From assembly GCA_025330725.1 (NCBI GenBank), contig JAIWND010000010.1, forward strand, positions 248,001 to 312,000: a stretch of 64,000 nucleotides of DNA, in the 5' to 3' direction. Position 1 is the first letter of the stretch. Every line of letters begins with the position of its first letter. The notes under the pieces were generated by a model. The model was not told the origin of the DNA. It ran no database searches and worked only from the letters and a program-made list of their open reading frames with translations. The stretch comes from Chlamydoabsidia padenii (taxonomy: Eukaryota; Mucoromycota; Mucoromycetes; Mucorales; Cunninghamellaceae). The position numbers were made by a program, and so were the translations under genes. Positions 48,389 through 59,983 of this stretch are shown piece by piece.

Positions 48389-51300
48389 CTATGGCTTGAC
48401 ACCCAGAGTCAAACGGATACCCATACTCATCAATTCAGTTGTGAGATAACGGAAGACATAAGGAATGGCCACGACATCGATTCCCTTTGAGGTTTGACAG
48501 GTTCGGCATTCAAAGGAGCGTTGATTACCAAGGGAAGAGATGATCTTGGTGCAGATGGGCGATACCAGTGATCCACAGAGGCGACACACATGGGCTTGAG
48601 AGTAATCGGAGCAATTCATCAATCGGTCTTGAAGTAAGAAACTGGTACCATGCGCCAATAATGAATCACGTTCCATTTCACCAAATCGAATACCACCAGC
48701 ACGTTTACGACCCTTGACAGGTTGCATGGTCAGGTTATGGACAGGACCAGTAGTTCGCACTTGGAATTTATCGTTAACCATGTGACGGAGACGTTGATAA
48801 TAAACCACACCAATATAGATATCCATCTTCATTTCTTCACCAGTAATACCAGAGTACATTGCTTCGTTACCATGATAATTGTAGCCCGCCGATAATAGTT
48901 GTTCACCAAAGTAGTCCGCCGCCGTGAATTTTTCGTTGAATTTGAATGGTGTACTGTCTTGAGCAATACCATGAAGTGCACCAGCCTTACCAGCCAAACT
49001 TTCCACAAACATACCAATAGTCATACGAGAGGGGAAAGCATGAGGGTTAATGATGACATCTGGTTGCATCCCTGATTCCGAGAATGGCATGTCGACCGCC
49101 GGCCATTTCTGAGAGCACACACCCTTTTGCCCGTGACGAGAGGAGAACTTATCACCAATGACAGGAGATCGAGTGATACGTAACTTGATATGCACCTTTT
49201 GGAGTTCGTTGCCAGCATCGTCACCCACCAGTCGGATTTCATCCACATAAGCATCTTCGGGACCCTTGTATTTCTTGACGGTGGCCTTGCCTGTGGCCTC
49301 ATCTACATAAGAGTAGAGAGGATCATCCGCCTTGAGGTGCGCACCAATATGAGGAAGACCATCAGAGCCCAAAAAGTTATTGTAAAGCTTCTTGCCACGT
49401 CCATCCAAACCAAAGCGGCAGGTAACAGGATCACCACGTCCACGGTATTGAGCAAGATCGATGATTTCGGATTTGTAAATGCTGCCATAACCAAAGCCAC
49501 GTTCATGTGCGGATTTGTTGAGAATCATCGCATCTTCCATATCGTAACCAGTGTATGAGATAACCGCCACGATCGCATTAGCACCTTGTGGGAAATTGTC
49601 CAAGCCATATTCGTTGTGAAGGTCGGGTCGTACAACAGGTGTTTGACCAGTTTGAATACGATACAGTTTGTTGTCAGTACGATGGTTGTAGACTGATGAT
49701 GGTGTACCCATAGTTTGTTTACCCATCTAATGATATATATATATATAAGTAAATTTAGAATTGATTCTTTTCTTTTCTTTTTTTTTTTTTTTTTTTTTGT
49801 CTATCAATCTTACCTGACATTGGTACATGTTACGAGGAGATTGATTAAAGTCAGAGAATGGAGTCATATTGGCGATGATACTGAGGACATTAGTAGGGGT
49901 GAATTCTTGATGAGTAGTGACACCAGGGACGACTTCATCATCCATACAAGCAATATCCATATAGACCTGTTCAAAAGTACCAACCATATCCATCTTGCCA
50001 TTGCCCAAGTACTTGACAGGACGCATCATACGAGCAGGTTGGGAGAAGAGGTAGAGACCAGGATATTCACCACCATAAGACACAGGCACATTAGCAATTT
50101 CCAGATCAAAAGGAATATCCTTTTCACGATTCACTCGCCACACCTTGAGACTAGTCGCCACCTTGGCAGCGGTTTTAGGAGTGCACCAACCCACCACACG
50201 ACCATCTAAAAGCACAGCCACATCATCTGGTCGAGCAATCGAATGTAAAACAGTTTGTGACACACCCAAAGCAGAGAGCAAGGCAGGCACACGACTGGTA
50301 TCCAAAGGCTCGTTCACCACCTTACATTTATGCGCCAAATGATTTAAAAGACCACAAGGAGAGCCATCAGGGGTATGGACAGGACAAAGGAAGCCCCAAG
50401 CTTCAGGAAGCAATTTACGCACCGCTGTCGTTTTGAGTTCGGCAAAGAACGCACCACGATGGATACATCGGAAGTGAGATATGTATCGATAAAAGTTGAG
50501 TTTTTCTGCCACGATTGTATAACCAGAGAACTAAAAGAGAGATATCAAGTATTAGTTACAGTTCATCTATTCCCTCCCCCCCTTTTTTTTCTTTTTCTCT
50601 TACTTGTTGTAAATCCAAACCAGTCTTACTAACAAGATTACCAGTAGCCAAAAAGTAGGAGAGCTTGGAGCCAATATCACTAGGTAACTTGCGAAGAGTG
50701 TTCATAATATAGTTTTCTGATGTAATTTGGGAGCGAGACAGTAATTAGTATCTTGATAATATCGACAGATCCCATTCATTTTACTTACTATCATGGAGAT
50801 CCACCTTGGCTGGTGATAATCGAAGATCAGTCCTGACTTGTTGTCGAATCGATTGTAACCAGTCGTATAACTTTTCCTTGATGATCATGTTGTAAATGTG
50901 TCCACCGAGTAAAACTTCTTGATGTTGAGGAGCATCTGGATTATCCGCACAACAAGCACCAGAGACCAAAGAATACAATTTTCGAATCATGTAGCTATAA
51001 GAGAGAGAGAGAGAGAGAGATTAGTCAGTATTCCCATTGTATTTTACCTCTTCCCCCTACTTACATCAATAAGTTAAATTTATCACGGTTATCATTCAAA
51101 TGGACCAAGATGATCTTTCGTAACAATTCCTTGCCCACCTCCATATCAGACAAATCTTCAGAGAGACCCATGATAACCCTGAATTTCTCACCAAGATAAG
51201 CCAGGCAAGCATCACGCGTATAGAGAGAGAAGACCTTGAAGCTACGCAAAAGCAATTCCACCCGATCGGTCAAGAATGTATTCTTGACGTCACCTTGACA

Positions 51301-52137
51301 AAGCGCATCAAAGATTTCCTTATCAGAGGCATCGATCAAACACTTGAGGATGAGGACAACAGGCACCATATATTCTTGTTTTCTCCAAGCAAATCGTAGC
51401 ATAGCGTTACCATCGTTGAGGTAATGAACCGTGTTGGTGTGAGTGGTTTGATCAGGTCGAGCAGAGCGAATGGCACAACCGTAAATCGAGTAAGTTGGAC
51501 CACGTTTCTGGAACGAGTTACGAATAATCGCAGTAACATGGTTGCGGCGAGGTACAATCAACAATCGAATTAATTTTTCAATCCCATTGACAATAAAGTA
51601 GCCACCCATTTCTTCTGGTTCTTCATGGTGAGCAATCAGTTGTTTAGGATACATGTTGCGCAAGTTGCACCGATTGGATCGGATCATGATGGGGACTTGA
51701 CCAAGTTCACGCACATCGGATTGCATGGGACCATCGTTGATTCGCCAGCATAGTTTGACTTGTAGACGACCCCGATAAGTGGTGAGGCGTTCACGGCATT
51801 CAGAAGGATAAGTCTTGCGGTCGAGTGTGGTGACATCCCGTTCGTTCACCATGGGCATCAGAATATTGGGGTTTTCCAGCCAGTAAGTCATTTTGTTGCC
51901 TAAATCATCGCCATTCGCACCTTGATGACGGTCGCTAGAGTAATCAAATAGAGTCTGCACACCAAGATCTTGTACCGCATAATCCAAGAGTCCTTGTTTG
52001 TCTTGGTATTCTGTCAAGCTGTTGAAGGCATCAATGTGAGGTCTCACGGCTTCTTGTAGGATCGGTACACCAAATTCAGTCGATGAAGGATCACGGAACA
52101 TACGTTCTCGTTCTAACGTATGGAACGTGGGCGGCAT
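48389..52137 (-). CDS. rpa135: RNA polymerase I second largest subunit RPA135 (POLR1B)
   Basis: Catalytic-core subunit of Pol I, transcribing rDNA in the nucleolus. Five exons on the minus strand: 52137-51065, 50994-50789, 50716-50604, 50530-49814, 49726-48389; 3447 nt, 1148 aa. RNA polymerase beta domains occur in order: protrusion, lobe, fork (CPVHTPDGSPCGLLNHLAH), external regions, hybrid-binding domain with GYDMEDAMILNKSA and GDKFSSRHGQKG (about residue 890), and the C-terminal zinc region (CRLCG ... CRTC) ending LTLGVKP. The assignment to Pol I rather than II rests on EEMGGYFIVNGIEKLIR, RRNHVTAIIRNSF, IRSARPDQTTHTNTVHYLND and WRKQEYMVPVVLILK, which follow RPA135 rather than RPB2. Length fits. 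Confidence 0.94.
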
Positions 52138-52243
52138 GGTTGGTAGGATTTTTTAAAAAGAAAGAGTAAAAGAAAGAGAAGAAAAAGAATTTTAATCTTG
52201 AGAAAAAAAAAGTGAAAAAACAAAATTTCCAACTCAGAAAAAG

Positions 52244-52612
52244 TCACCCACCAAAGTCGATTTGCATAAACCACTGACAATAACCCATTTTACAGATGGA
52301 CAGTGGATATCTTTCGTCCAGATTACTGAGAGGACATGTTACCTGAAAGTGATACTTTATACCAAGTAAATGATGATCTGTAAAGAGTTGTAGGATGTAG
52401 TGAGCACGGAATTTGAAAATTCTCACCTGTCAAACTTACGGAGCTGAAAGTCTGTTTGACCTGACAAGCCACTTCCTGCGCATTGAAGGTGTAAGTTGAT
52501 CTCTTTGCATTGACTTACCCAAAAAACATATCTCATCGTCAAATGAACTCATACCTAGGCGCTGTCCAAGAAGTATATCCTCGGTATAAACTTTGACAGC
52601 CATCAAGACACC
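52244..52612 (-). pseudogene. possible decayed gene, minus strand
   Basis: From an ATG at 52603 the minus strand reads MAVKVYTEDILLGQRLG followed by a GT donor-like GTATGAG, or, read through, SSFDDEICFLG and GTAAGT. Several AG/GT pairs occur further down (RRKWLVRSN; TGAGAATTTTC) but no long frame forms. LLGQRL...DEICFLG resembles the start of CAP-Gly domains (tubulin-cofactor type); this is a weak impression. Confidence 0.2.
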
Positions 52613-52613
52613 C

Positions 52614-52617
<4 letters not shown>

Positions 52618-52658
<41 letters not shown>
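52618..52658 (+). repeat. poly-T run of about 41 nt
   Basis: Uninterrupted T run in intergenic DNA upstream of RPA135. Confidence 0.9.
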
Positions 52659-52659
<1 letters not shown>

Positions 52660-53150
52660 TTCCCACATCTCCATTCACTTTCCACGTTCTATTTCAAACG
52701 AATAGACTTCGTGTCAAAAAAGGGGTTATCGGCTTTCCCCATGTATGATCGCAGACTCTCATGCTCAAGTAAACTCCGCAAAATGCGTCCAAATCCGGTA
52801 ATTGATCACCCTCAAGAACTTGGAGACTCATTTCATCAAGAGTTTATCATCACTGAAGACTAGTCTTTTTTCTTTCGACTTTTTACAAAGAGTCCCAGTA
52901 TTCGGGAATCAATATGTTGCACTAAGAAGGTAATTTATCTTTTAAAAGTATGATTTGTGTAAGTGATCAGTATTTAAGATTGCCCATCTCTCCCTTGTTT
53001 TTTCTTAAACTAACGATCGAGAAGAGCTATATATATAAAAGGTAACCATTTGGTATTCATTAAAGAATGTTCTGTCGTGTTGACTCTTTGATATTAGTTC
53101 GTCCATCAAGGTACGGCGATTTGATTGGGTAAAAAAAAAGAACAGTGCGG

Positions 53151-53169
53151 GTAATTTCAAACCCCGACT
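53151..53169 (+). promoter_or_regulatory. AATTTCAAACCCCGACT motif
   Basis: Variant of the recurrent element, with a GCGGG 4 bp to its left, in intergenic DNA. Confidence 0.3.
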
Positions 53170-53473
53170 GCGGGACAACATGGCCCTCCCCTCTTAGTTG
53201 GGTGTCATATGGAGTGAAAGTGAACCAAGCGTGGTGTAATCGATCAAACACAGTTATCATCAACTAATCATTGTGTTCCCCCTTTCTTCCAAGTAAACTT
53301 TTTTTTAAATATATCCTCTAGATAAAAAAGGAGATAAAGAGAGATCAATTAAGCATGAATAGGAGGACACTCGTTCTTCCCGCACGACCGAAAAAAAAGC
53401 TCAGCTTTTATTGCTTATAGGTGAGATTGTCATGTGGTAGGGCTCCTGGTAATAAAAAAAGTTTACCATGTTA

Positions 53474-53491
53474 AAATTTAAAACCCGCCCG
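53474..53491 (+). promoter_or_regulatory. AAATTTAAAACCCGCCCG motif
   Basis: Variant of the recurrent element, about 530 bp upstream of the PAS-GATA gene. Confidence 0.3.
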
Positions 53492-53740
53492 ATCACTCTT
53501 CTACTGTCAATTCTGGTAAAACGAATGATCGGTTGTTTGTTTGCTTTCATCCTCTTATGCTTTTCCCCAATGGACCAGACCAAATGACCCGAGAATCTCC
53601 CAATGGTTTCAAAAAGAGGAGCTGTGACATGACCGAAAAGGACTCGAGTGGAAACACAAGAAGATTTAAGGTTTTTTTCCTTACTTGCTTCGGAATCGGA
53701 CCCTTGTTTATAGTGGCGATGATATTCTGTGTGAATGGTG

Positions 53741-53741
<1 letters not shown>

Positions 53742-53778
<37 letters not shown>
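53742..53778 (+). repeat. poly-T run of 37 nt
   Basis: Uninterrupted T run; a second of 38 nt follows at 53958-53995, ending 26 bp before the PAS-GATA start codon. Confidence 0.9.
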
Positions 53779-53780
<2 letters not shown>

Positions 53781-53954
53781 GCACAGCCCAAATCCTTCTC
53801 CTTCACTGACTCCTTTCTTCTCCCTCCGCTCCCCAATTTTAAAAGTTAAAGCTTTTCTTCTTCTTCTTCTTCTTCTTCTTCTCTTTCTTTCCTCCTTTTC
53901 TTCTTTCCACTTTGCCCTTTCTGTCAAACTACTTTTGCAAAAAAAGGTACATCG

Positions 53955-53998
<44 letters not shown>

Positions 53999-54020
53999 CA
54001 CTCACTTGTCCCATTGATAG

Positions 54021-55529
54021 ATGTCCTCTTGCTTTTGGGGATTGTTATCATCACTCGATTATGAGTTTCTATACCTACCCACATTGATCATGAACACCAC
54101 AGTTGATCATCATTCTATCAAGGATCTCTTATTGGGCCGACCTTTTATTGATCTGATCCATCCTGATGAACGACCCTTGGCCAAAAGCGATTTTGACAAA
54201 TTCACAGACTTGAATACATTGGCCGGGGCTGTCACACGGTAAAATAATAGTGATTTCTTCCTCCAGTGTGAGATCTGAACCTCTCTTGTGTTTTATTATG
54301 ATAGGTGCCGATTAAGGAAACTTGATTGCATTGCTAGTTATAACATTCATGACAGAGGAAATGAACTGGATTGGATTGTGGTGGATGTGATCATGTATAC
54401 CGCTGCTGAGAATATTGTTTTGGCCTTTTTTCATTGTGATCAAGGTATGGAAAAAGGAGATGGAAATTCCAACGAGATCGCGGGGTTTTAAAAACAAGAA
54501 ACACTATCAAGAATGGAAAAAAAAAAAGATGGCTGATTCCTTTGTTATTTATAGGATATCCTGCTTGCCCTCATGCATTATGTGATTATGAAAAGGAGAC
54601 GGAGATCAATGTAAGAACATACAAAAGTGATACCATCTTGATTATGAGAGCTGATTATCCACTCTTTTTTTTCATTTTCATAGGGAATAGCTTCTCTATC
54701 TCCGCTCTTTCAACGCTATCATGACAATTTATATACCAATCACCAAGAACAAACGATCGGCACGCTCCGTGCATTCCAATTATATAACAACGTTACACGG
54801 AATATTGTAATGAGTTGGCCCACCAAAGACCAACTTCCTACTCACTATGAAAATATTGTTGATGCTATACAAGATGATTTCTATCATGCTATTCAACATC
54901 AGCATGATCATCCCTCTTCACCACGATATGAACCTAATACTCCATGCACACATCATACCCGATCGACATCAAGCTTGATCTTAGAGGGACATGGGACCTT
55001 ACGTTTCGAAAAAATATTGATTCAATATGGTCAATGGACATTTGCTATATTCAAAATAATCTCTCCACCTACACAACCATCCTCTCCTGTAGATCATCCC
55101 TGTTATTCTAGGTATGTTCATTCATGCAAGAAGAATGAAAAAGAACAACCGGGATTTCAAACGTTTAAATATTGAAAACCCGACAACTCACCTTCCCCCT
55201 TTTTTTCAAAAAGAATCTCTAGTCCCTCTCCAACCCCCTCTTCAAATAGTTCTCCCGAAATGTCGAATAGTAAACATCGAATTTCCAAATCATGGCGAAT
55301 ACGACCCAATGAAAAGAAGCAATGCGAGAGTTGCCGCACGAGCCAGAGTCCTGAATGGCGACGAGGGCCAAGTGGTCATCGGACCTTATGCAATGCTTGT
55401 GGTTTACGGTACTCAAGATCATTGGCTCGTCAGGAACAAAGAGTGTCACCGATCGCCCAGTTTGAAGATCCCCGCACATCATCAACATACCCAGGACAAC
55501 AACGGCGCTTCTTCAACTTATATCCATAG
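54021..55529 (+). CDS. wc-2: PAS and GATA zinc-finger transcription factor (white collar 2-like)
   Basis: Putative nuclear regulator of the type that pairs with blue-light receptors. Five exons: 54021-54238, 54305-54444, 54555-54610, 54684-55111, 55214-55529; 1158 nt, 385 aa. Near the N-terminus a PAS fold is seen (SIKDLLLGRPFIDLIHPDE ... IVLAFFHCDQ, about residues 30-120). It lacks the LOV flavin-binding Cys motif, so it should not sense light itself. A PAS-like middle part (GHGTLRFEKILIQYGQWTFAIFK) follows, then a Ser/Pro linker, and the C-terminal GATA finger CESC-X18-CNAC with EWRRGPSGHRTLCNACGLRY (about residues 310-345) and a short basic tail. Mucorales carry several WC-2 paralogues; which one this is cannot be said. 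Intron 4 contains an inverted pair of the recurrent motif. Confidence 0.85.
55148..55184 (+). promoter_or_regulatory. inverted pair of the recurrent motif in intron 4 of the PAS-GATA gene
   Basis: CGGGATTTCAA and, 11 bp on, TTGAAAACCCG face each other (10 of 11 bp complementary). It is the only inverted pair I found. Confidence 0.4.
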
Positions 55530-55630
55530 TCTTTTTAAATTTGCATCTCTCTCTTTTTTTTTTTTTTTTTTTTTTTTTTTCTCGTAATGAATATATAAAG
55601 TCTTTTTCATTTTTAAATACCGACACTGAT

Positions 55631-55878
55631 ACAAAAGATTTTGGAAAGGGCTCTACTCGCTCCATTGTTAACCGATGCTATTGATTAAAGTGGCGATGTG
55701 GACATTATGTCATATTTCCAACATAAGTCACCGCAAAAGACAAGCTCCAAGACCCCTGTGTCGGTCAGTCCAGACTTGCGATGACTTTTACCTGTCCTTT
55801 GCGACGAAGATTATTTTATTTTTGCTAGACGGGAGGACACTTTATTTTCAAACGCCGATTGCCGAATTCCCGTGCGCC
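55631..55878 (+). mobile_element. MITE copy C
   Basis: About 248 bp. The right end reads GAATTCCCGTGCGCC followed by TA; the left end (AAAAGATTTTGGAAAGGGC) is degraded. The core GATTAAAGTGGCGATGTGGA and ...TTGCGATGACTTTTACCTG are shared with copies A and B. Confidence 0.75.
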
Positions 55879-56291
55879 TAGCAAATCCCTGAATCAGGCT
55901 TCCAAAAGTGAATGAATAGACTAAACCTCCCACAACCCATTAAAGAGATCAAACCATGATAAAAACAAACATATTCCGACCATACTTTACTTGGGGGTGA
56001 AACACATACTAGGTAAAGAAATGTCCAAATCGAACATTGATCAAGTCAAGTAGTGATCCACCTGTCAGAATAACGTGGCATAAGATTCCATTGACCCCTT
56101 TGGCATTTTATGGAGTATAGTAATAGCCACTAATGTTTAGGAGCCAATCTACTGGTTTGATGATTTACTGGAGACAGACAGTACTTCTTTTTATATATAT
56201 TGTAAAGTGACAATGTAAAACAAAGTCAGATACCTTTATTAAGTAACAAACCAATGCAAACATCTATAATAACCTAAACTATTACTATTAA
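55879..56291. other. intergenic region downstream of the OMP decarboxylase gene
   Basis: About 400 bp of AT-rich DNA between MITE copy C and the stop codon at 56292. Nothing recognisable. Confidence 0.4.
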
Positions 56292-57175
56292 CTATGATCC
56301 ATGTTGTTGACAGCGTTCCAAATAAGCGGCCCAACCAGCATCACGGTACCGAGCAGATTGTTGTTGGACTTGATCAGGATTACCATAAATACCACGACCA
56401 ACAATAATGACATCACAGCCACTATCCACAATGACTTGATGAGGTGTACGATATTGTTGCCCCATACCATCACCCTTGACATCCAAACCAACACCAGGAG
56501 TCAATACCAAAAAGTCTTCATCGTCCGATTGATTCATTTGTTGTTGAGCAATAAAACCAAACACAAAGTCTTGATGACGGCGAGCCATGGCCACCGATTC
56601 GGTTGTATAGTCACCTTTTGTCAATGCGCCTTTGGATGACATTTCCGCCAACAGTAGCAAGCCGCGATTCAGAGGGAGCCCCACTTCTTTTAAACCCTGA
56701 ATAATACCTTCACCGGGGACAGTATGTGCATTGGTAATGTGGGACCACGAGGCAATCTTGTAAATACCATTACCGTATTGATGTTTAACCGTGTTTCCAA
56801 TGTCGGCAAACTTGCGATCTTCGAAAATCAAGAAATCATGCTTCTTGGCCAGTGCTTCAAGTTGGTGGACAAGATCTTGATCAAAGTCGTCAACAATGTC
56901 AATGTGAGTCTAAGTTTAAATAAAAGAGTAAGAAATGAGTGGTGGTGCTTTGATGCAGTGATATATATATGTGTGTGTGTGTGTGTGTGTTTTACCTTGA
57001 GGACACAGACATAAGGACCAACGGCATCGGCAATAGAGAGCAGTTCGGATTTCTTGGTGACATCCACAGCCACTGACAAATTGGTTTGTTTTCTTTCCAT
57101 GAGTTCCAGCAAAGAACGAGCACAGGCATTAGAGTGACGCTTGGCTCGTTCACCGTAGGTTTTAAAGGTATTCAT
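56292..57175 (-). CDS. pyrG: orotidine-5'-phosphate decarboxylase
   Basis: Catalyses OMP to UMP, the last step of pyrimidine synthesis, in the cytosol. Two exons on the minus strand: 57175-56996 and 56909-56292; 798 nt, 265 aa. TIM-barrel enzyme with [29 protein letters not shown] and the catalytic [17 protein letters not shown], then the phosphate-binding end LTPGVGLD and IIVGRGIY. Length matches fungal URA3/pyrG. The intron holds a (GT)10-type repeat. Start codon is 150 bp from that of the divergent Bin3-type gene. Confidence 0.97.
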
Positions 57176-57233
57176 ATTGTAAAAAAAAGTTGAAGAGACG
57201 GGAAAGAAAAACAAAAAACAAAAGATATTGTTT

Positions 57234-57251
57234 GTCGGGTTTTGAAAATGA
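57234..57251 (+). promoter_or_regulatory. GTCGGGTTTTGAAAATGA motif in the pyrG/Bin3 divergent promoter
   Basis: Instance of the recurrent element in the only 149 bp between two divergent start codons (59 bp from one, 74 bp from the other). Confidence 0.4.
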
Positions 57252-57324
57252 TCTTTCAACATATCATAAAAATAAAAAAAAAAAAGTCTCTCTTGTCCTT
57301 CTTTTCCTTTTCATTCTCAACAAA

Positions 57325-58596
57325 ATGACGGATCAACCTGACAAGCGCCCCAATCCATACTTGATGTATTCTCAGCCTATAACCAAACGACCCAATATCA
57401 GCCTGAAATCAACAAAAGAGCAGCATACGACATCTACTGGCTACAACGACAGACCAATCAATCTGGGAAGTGGAACGGGCATTCACTTTCCTCTTGCAAC
57501 TAGAGAAAAAAAGGCATCAACCAAGTCTCAAGGACGGAACAAATATGGAAACTATACTGGTTATTACGAGTAAGTTGGGGGTGAAGAAAAAGAGATAAAT
57601 GAACTGGAACTGTATTTGACTCTTATTCTAGGGCGCGACGTAACACTTCCATTGACTATGACCCTCGATTAGCTGTTTTGGATGCCTCTTTATTCAAGAA
57701 TAAAATTGTATTGGACATTGGGTGCAACTCTGGTAATCTCACGATTGCTCTTGGTAAGAAAAAGTAAAAAGAGCAAAATGAAGTACATGTATACTCAATT
57801 GGCATGTCTCCTTCTAGCACAACATTGTCAACCAAAGCATATTCTAGGTATAGATATCGACGAATCATTAATCACCAAAGCCAAATCATTGCAAAAGACG
57901 GTCTATTCACTACAGCAACCCAAACAAAGTAATAAACTTGATCTGGCTACACCCTTGACAACAACCCTCGATATCCGACTACAAGTACATTATTTCCCCA
58001 AATCTATGGCTGTCATGTTTGGTCATATCCCCATGGCAGTCCCTCCTACGTTGAAACCTGATGGCTTCCCATGGAATCTATCATTCGAGGCTGGTGACTG
58101 GATGGAAATGGATACCGAAAAAGGTCAATATGATACCATACTCGCGTAAGTCATTATACAAAACAAATACATTTAAACTCACTCTGCTGTTTTTATCTAG
58201 TCTTAGTATCACCAAGTGGATCCATTTACATCGAACGGACGAAGGACTCAAGGACTTTTTTTACAAGATACACCAATCACTAAAAAAACAAGGCGTCCTC
58301 GTATTGGAACCTCAACCATTCACATCTTATGAACGCAGGGCAAAACAATCACAGGTAAACATCTCTCTCTCTCTCTCTCATCTAAACTTACTCAATCTCT
58401 TTATGATAGGAAATGGCGGAAATATTCAGCAGAATCACCTTTATGCCCGAACACTTTCATGACTATTTGATGAATGATTTGGGATTTTCTTCTTGCAAAC
58501 AATTCGAAGTCAATGATGCGGAATCAAAAGGTAAGGAAGGATGACATTGATAAATGGACTAGTTTGGATCAAGGTACTAATAGCAAACTTCTCCTT

Positions 58597-58678
<82 letters not shown>

Positions 58679-58719
58679 CGATAGGATTTACAAGACCAAT
58701 TTATCTTTATACAAAATAG
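57325..58719 (+). CDS. Bin3-type RNA methyltransferase (MePCE family)
   Basis: SAM-dependent enzyme of the family that puts a methyl cap on the 5' gamma-phosphate of small RNAs such as 7SK or U6. Six exons: 57325-57569, 57632-57753, 57818-58145, 58201-58354, 58410-58530, 58685-58719; 1005 nt, 334 aa. Seen: GNYTGYYE..RR at the start of the domain, SAM motif I VLDIGCNSGNLTI, GIDIDESLI, and the family signature in ALSITKWIHLHRTDEGLKDFF, then LEPQPFTSY. The basic Pro/Ser-rich N-terminus (~80 residues) looks disordered. Intron 5 contains (CT)n followed by a 55-nt poly-T. In S. pombe the homologue caps U6 snRNA; fungal function here is inferred. Confidence 0.9.
58597..58675 (+). repeat. (CT)12 followed by poly-T of 55 nt
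   Basis: Within intron 5 of the Bin3-type gene, ending 9 nt before the acceptor AG, so it forms an extreme polypyrimidine tract. Confidence 0.9.
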
Positions 58720-59321
58720 TTTTTAGTATACCATATCTCTCCCCCATTCATATAGACATCGTATAATCAACCATCCCCTCCTCACTTGTATATATAACTT
58801 GTTGCTGTTTAACTCTCCTTTTGACTAATAAAGAAAAAAATGATTTGATTGATATGTTAAAAGAACTCGTATCTGTACTACTACTAAAATGTTACGGTTA
58901 GCATACCTGAGGCTCCATGACTAAATTGGGAAGGATTATCAATGATTGGCTGTTGTCGTTTAATTTCGGTCCAGGCGAGAAAGGATGGATTATAGCATAA
59001 ATCGAATACGATGCTTTGGAAGGAAACACAGTGTCCCTTGATAAAAATGTTCATTCCCTAAAAAAACGTAATGTATGCAACTGGTCCAGACAGAAGGGAC
59101 TCGATAAACCCAGGGTTCATCATGCATATATGTGACTCTATGCAGGGTTTTCACAGCCCATCCCTTCAGGGTTGCCATGGTTTTGATCTACCTACCTACC
59201 TATCCACCTATTTCGTACCAAGGCACTGTGTTATTAACAAAAAGGCATCAAGACAAACACGACCCACCCACTTTAACAAGTACAAATAAATAAAAAGTAA
59301 AAGGAGAGAAGAGACATGACT
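58720..59321. other. 3' intergenic region between convergent genes
   Basis: About 600 bp between the stop codons of the Bin3-type and NOPCHAP1-like genes. TAATAAAG near 58826 may be a polyadenylation signal. No gene seen. Confidence 0.4.
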
Positions 59322-59983
59322 TTATTTGTTTTCATTGTTTAAAAGTTCTATCCTGGGTTTAGATCCATCCTTTTGTCCATTGGGTATCACGATTTCTTGT
59401 TGAGTATCATCGTCTTCGTCGTCAGTTGTATCCGTTCCTTGTGGTTTCGTATCGTAAACACCCAATCCGAGATTCTAAATAATAAAGATATAAGTTTTAA
59501 TTTCTTGTTTACACAAGGTCCTATTGTTCCATTTACCATTTCTATGTATTGTTCCCCGTCTTCTTCTACATTTTCTATATCTAGTTTTGCTGGATCCATC
59601 GTCTGTAATTGTTGGTTTGCTGCTTCAAGTTGTGGCAAGAATGACTGCACTCGGGATAAGACTAAGAAAGAATAGGCGGGTAAGTCTATACCCCCTTACT
59701 ACTACTAATCCAACTTACTGTCGTTATTAGGATCTATCTTGAATGTCTTTCGTAATTCTGGTGGTGGTATCATTGGTGTATCTTGGTCTTGTTCAACTCG
59801 TTTTGACGGCGTTAACTTTTGATCCGCCAAGAGTTTTGCTATCAATGATATATACATGTATACACAAAAAGGCATGAGATACAACTGGGCAATGAGAGTG
59901 GTGGTTATAACATTACCTAAGGTTTTGTTCTTTCCGGGGATATTCAATAGATCGGTCGAGTGAGTTTGCTTATTTTGATTCAT
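59322..59983 (-). CDS. NOPCHAP1-like protein (DUF4598)
   Basis: Small nuclear protein; the human relative (C12orf45) helps box C/D snoRNP assembly by linking NOP58 to R2TP. Four exons on the minus strand: 59983-59917, 59838-59719, 59661-59537, 59474-59322; 465 nt, 154 aa. The recognisable part is the DUF4598 signature, VQSFLPQLEAANQQLQ then DPAKLDIENVEEDGEQYIEM, about residues 65-104, followed by a very acidic tail (DTTDDEDDDTQQE). The Met at 59983 is preferred over an upstream one at 60064 because only the shorter form looks like a globular start. Short family members are usual. It diverges from the palmitoyltransferase gene. Confidence 0.72.

Larger units (their letters stand above)
52138..54020. 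other. intergenic region, 1.9 kb, with long T tracts and a possible decayed gene
   Basis: Holds T runs at 52618-52658, 53742-53778 and 53958-53995, a (CTT)n tract near 53851-53883, and two motif copies (53151-53169, 53474-53491). Apart from the remnant listed separately I see no gene. Confidence 0.4.

Noticed and set aside
48389..52137. Assignment of this gene as RPB2 (Pol II)
   Set aside because: Core motifs are shared, but the lobe and fork sequences (EEMGGYFIVNGIEKLIR, IRSARPDQTTHTN) follow the Pol I subunit RPA135.
53533..54087. 184-codon frame made of Phe and Leu runs
   Set aside because: It is the translation of poly-T and CTT tracts, and overlaps the PAS-GATA start in another frame.
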